Assembly (NCBI GenBank): GCA_001466705.2
Contig: LATX02000198.1
Location: 62,001 to 126,000 of the forward strand
Length of the DNA stretch: 64,000 nt
Direction of reading: 5' to 3'
Origin: Moniliophthora roreri
Lineage: Eukaryota > Basidiomycota > Agaricomycetes > Agaricales > Marasmiaceae
The notes under the pieces are model-generated. The model had not been told where the DNA came from. It searched no databases and saw only the letters and a program-made list of their open reading frames with translations. Position numbers and translations under genes: made by a program. This document shows positions 61,004 to 64,000 of this stretch, piece after piece. Numbering within the stretch: the first letter of the stretch is position 1; every line of letters begins with the position of its first letter.

Positions 61004-64000
61004 ATGCTCCCATTCCTCGACGACCCATCCAACAAACGTACGATCAACCTCAGTGGTCAATCTACATCTACATCCCACCAATCGATCCTTGAACAAGCGA
61101 AACAACGACGAAATGAACGGATCGAGCACAAAAGGCGAACCGATGCAGCGATTCAGATACAGGGATGGTATCGCGGACGTAAGGAGGCTAGAAGGGTGAG
61201 AGAGGTGTTGGCAGGTGAGATTGTCGATGGGAGGTTGGATTTGGAGACGTTACGCAAGTTGATTTTGGTTCGGGGAGAAGTGGTAGCGAGATGGGCAGAA
61301 AAGGTTGATGTGGAGAGTATTCGGCGACAAGTGAAAGAAGGAGGAGAAGGAACGAGTTGGATTGTGTGTATGCGGCAAATTGGGGTTTTACTGCTTCAAC
61401 ATTCGACGATAGCTGGGATGCAAATCATTCAAACGTTACTTGACAATACACAATGCCTCAATTACTTGGTCAACCACGGATTCTACGCATCCATCGCTCG
61501 TTTAATCATATCATCATCCAAAAACAGTCCCCAACTCTCCATTTTAATTCAACTCGCCACACATCCTCCGCTTTCTCCACAAATCATATCAGATATCGTA
61601 TCTCATATCCTTACCATTCCACTCTTACCAAATCGACTTCCCTTGCCTTCACTCACCCATCTTTCCGCTCGTCTCCCATTGGCTCAATTACACCTCCTTC
61701 CATCTTCACCTACAAGTGCACTCACACCGGCACAAAAGATTGATCTCGTCGCCAATTTACTCGCTTTCACTCCCCCTCGATACCAAAAATTACCTCCTCA
61801 GGCATTCGCTGCCTATCTCTGTCTCCTTGCAGATCTCATGGATTTGTTACCCATCAACGCATTAGAACCCTCATCACCTTCCAACACCTCCACTTCCGCT
61901 ACCAACAACGATTCAGACGACGACAATATCCGCGTTACAGTTGTTGATTCATTCACTCCCATTCCCATTCCCATTCCCACTCTCCCACCTCTCGACCCAA
62001 AAACACTCAAACGTCTACAAACTCTTCCCTCAAACACCCACATCCACTCCATCCTCGACGTTTCCAAATCCCCATCCACAAAATACCCTCTCGTACGCTT
62101 CATCCTCGCCCTCGTCGGTATCTACCCATCCAAAACCGAGACGATTCTCAACATTATATGGAGTCACCCATCTGGGATCGTCAAAGATCTATGGCGTACA
62201 TGGGTCCGTTCGTCTGGTCTCGGAAGAGATATACCTCCCGACGGTGACGCTCTCACACCGCGTCACTCGAGCGGCAGTGAGAACCCATGGCCTCCACTCA
62301 TCCTCCTTTCATCCCTCTACACCTCTGCACTCGTAACAATGGGCGACGACGAATTCTTTTCTCTTCCTGGTACACCAGCTAGAAATCCCTTGTCTATAGA
62401 TGAAATTGCTTCCTTTTCGAGGATGTTGATCAATATCGCTTGGACGTTGTACATGCATTCCCCACCATCTACACCTTCCACACCGACGCAAAGATTCGGA
62501 TGGTCAGATATCCGAGAACAAGTGACACGTACGTTGGTTTCGATACATGCGCGGGATGCTAGGAGGGGGTTTATGGGTGATGATGGGTGGCTTGTTTTCC
62601 GTTCCTCTTCTACCGGGGGAGAGATTTGGCAATCCTTCTTGGAAGCTGCTGTTGCCGAAGAACAAGCCCTCATCTCTGAAGATTCGATGGGGGGAGATAT
62701 GCTCGACGAGGATCCTATCGTGGTACGACCCTCACCTAGGTTCATCATGCGAAGCGGCGGAGGTGTTACTCCTCGGAGTAGTAGTACAAGACGCCCAGTT
62801 GGTTATAGAAGAGAAGAGTTTTTAGGTCCCCGACAAGCGGTGTTGAACAATATCCCGTTTGTTATTCCGTTTGAAGTTCGTGTGGGGATTTTTAGGCAGT
62901 ATGTGCTTGTGGATAGGCAGAGGCATGCTGTAGCGTCTTCTCGTATGTCCCCACACACCTCTTTTCTGTTTTCTGTTATTGACATGCACCCCCACAGAAC
63001 GCTTCGACATCTCTGGAGGATACCCCCGTCGCCCTCGAGTCGAAATCCGACGAACACATATCGCTCAAGACGGGTTTGATAAATTGAATCAAGATGTCGA
63101 TTTGAAAAAGGGTGTGGAAATTGTGTTTATGGATCGGTGGGGTGAGGAAGAGTACGTGTTGTTTTTGTTTTTTTCCTTTCCTGTGTTATTGGTAAGCTAA
63201 CGCCCCCCTNCCCCCCCCCCCCCTTTCAACTCAAAGAGCAGGTATCGACGGAGGAGGCGTATTCAAAGAATTCCTCACTTCACTCTCAAAAGAGGTGTTT
63301 GATACCGATAGAGGACTCTGGCAGGTTAATAGGGAAAGAGAGCTGTATCCTGCTACGGGGAGTTTGGCTATTGAAAGTGCGTTCGTTCATTTGTCCTTGC
63401 CCCCCGGATCGACGCTAACGCGTTGATAGCCCACTCACTCAATTGGTACAGATTCATTGGAAGGATCCTCGGTAAAGCCATGTATGATGGGATACTTGTA
63501 GATGTGGCGTTTGCCAATTTCTTTTTGGGGAAGGTGCGTCCCTTTCCTGTCTTTTATTTTTTCACGGGTGTTCTAACATACGTATGAGGACATATAGTGG
63601 CTCTCACGTACCCACACCTCATTGGACGACCTAGCTTCTCTCGATCCAGATCTTTACAACGGATTGGTGTTTTTGAAACACTATCCAAAAGAAAAAGTGG
63701 AAGATTTGAGTTTGACGTTTGTTATTGGTGTTGAAGGTGTGTGTCCCGCCTCTCCTCTCCTCCTTCTCACTCATCCGCTCACCCCCACCTTCACACAGAA
63801 TATGGCCTCCAACAAACCATCCCCCTCATCCCCAACGGCGCCTCCATCCCCGTCACCGCCTCCAATCGTCTCCAATACATCACCCTCGTCTCGCACTTCA
63901 AACTCTCCAAACAAATCAAAAAACAAAGTGAAGCATTCTGGCAAGGCGTTTCCGACCTCGTCCAAGCTCGTTGGGTTCGCATGTTCAACCCACACGAACT
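61004..64000 (+). CDS. HECT-type E3 ubiquitin ligase (UBE3C/HUL5-like), C-terminus off the right edge
   Basis: HECT ligases carry ubiquitin on a cysteine before passing it to substrates; the HUL5/UBE3C group works with the proteasome. Start ATG at 61004 (MLPFLDDPSNKRTINLSG), followed by a basic helix (ILEQAKQRRNERIEHKRR) and an IQ-like motif AAIQIQGWYRGRKEARR, the N-terminal signature of this group. A long helical region fills the first exon to 62942. HECT exons follow: RRTHIAQDGFDKLNQDVDLK; EAGIDGGGVFKEFLTSLSKE; LNWYRFIGRILGKAMYDGIL; LVFLKHYPKEKVEDLSLTF; ASNRLQYITLVSHFKL; and FWQGVSDLVQARWVRMFN. Splicing across the poly-C intron (with an N at 63210) gives a clean frame. The catalytic cysteine lies beyond position 64000. 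An earlier ATG-less frame opens at 60890 and is not used. Confidence 0.92.
63210..63210. other. Ambiguous base in a poly-C run
   Basis: One N inside a C homopolymer in an intron of the HECT gene; a sequencing or assembly uncertainty without effect on the coding model. Confidence 0.8.

Noticed and set aside
61813..62748. Long minus-strand frames opposite the HECT first exon
   Set aside because: Antisense shadows of a clear coding exon.

Overview
This 64 kb window is nuclear DNA of a filamentous basidiomycete, most likely a mushroom-forming agaricomycete. Nearly every gene is split by many 45-70 base GT-AG introns. The content is typical of that group: an aegerolysin, a hydrophobin-like gene, a laccase, a P450, a membrane-anchored GH76-like protein, seven-helix DUF6534 proteins, an F-box protein with a cysteine-rich tail, and DUF262 (GmrSD-type) proteins. 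All identifications come from reading the translated sequence; no database search was possible.

Layout. 1-2.4 kb (-): C-terminally cut anoctamin/TMEM16 gene. 3.1-3.6 kb (+): aegerolysin relic. 4.0-5.2 kb (-): 3-hydroxyacyl-CoA dehydrogenase. 5.4-5.9 kb (-): hydrophobin-like relic. 7.2-14.7 kb: a region built around an apparent DNA transposon with terminal inverted repeats (about 11.65-14.69 kb), a second copy of its first 1.06 kb at 7.2-8.3 kb that stops at an N, a damaged sirtuin and a phosphotransferase relic. 14.7-21.0 kb (+): tandem carboxylesterase pair with a small inverted-repeat element between them. 21.1-23.3 kb (-): tandem MARVEL-like membrane proteins. 24.0 kb (-): intron-containing tRNA-Leu. 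24.4-27.6 kb (+): first DUF262 gene. 28.2-30.4 kb (+): F-box protein. 30.8-33.0 kb (-): GH76-like protein. 35.2-37.4 kb (+): DUF6534 protein. 38.2-40.5 kb (-): second DUF262 gene. 40.5-53.5 kb is gene-poor, with a tRNA-Arg, a small orphan gene beside a decayed copy, a hydrolase fragment and a DUF6534 gene carrying a stop. 53.5-55.8 kb (+): laccase without an ATG. 56.8-57.5 kb (+): glutathione transferase. 58.5-60.1 kb (-): P450 with a one-base frameshift. 60.7 kb (+): a tRNA-like relic. 61.0 kb to the right edge (+): UBE3C/HUL5-type HECT ubiquitin ligase.

The genes do not form one pathway. Housekeeping-type genes (anoctamin, dehydrogenase, HECT ligase) sit at the two ends and read cleanly. 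The accessory genes between them are unusually often damaged by one or a few lesions: lost start codons, a lost splice acceptor, single in-frame stops, one-base indels. That pattern, the tandem duplicates and the repeats suggest a rapidly changing accessory region, although sequencing error could explain some lesions. The most interesting leads are the inverted-repeat element with mirror-arranged subterminal motifs, the three genes whose expected ATG is a near-cognate codon, the pair of eukaryotic DUF262 proteins, and the tRNA-like locus with perfect pol III boxes beside the HECT gene.
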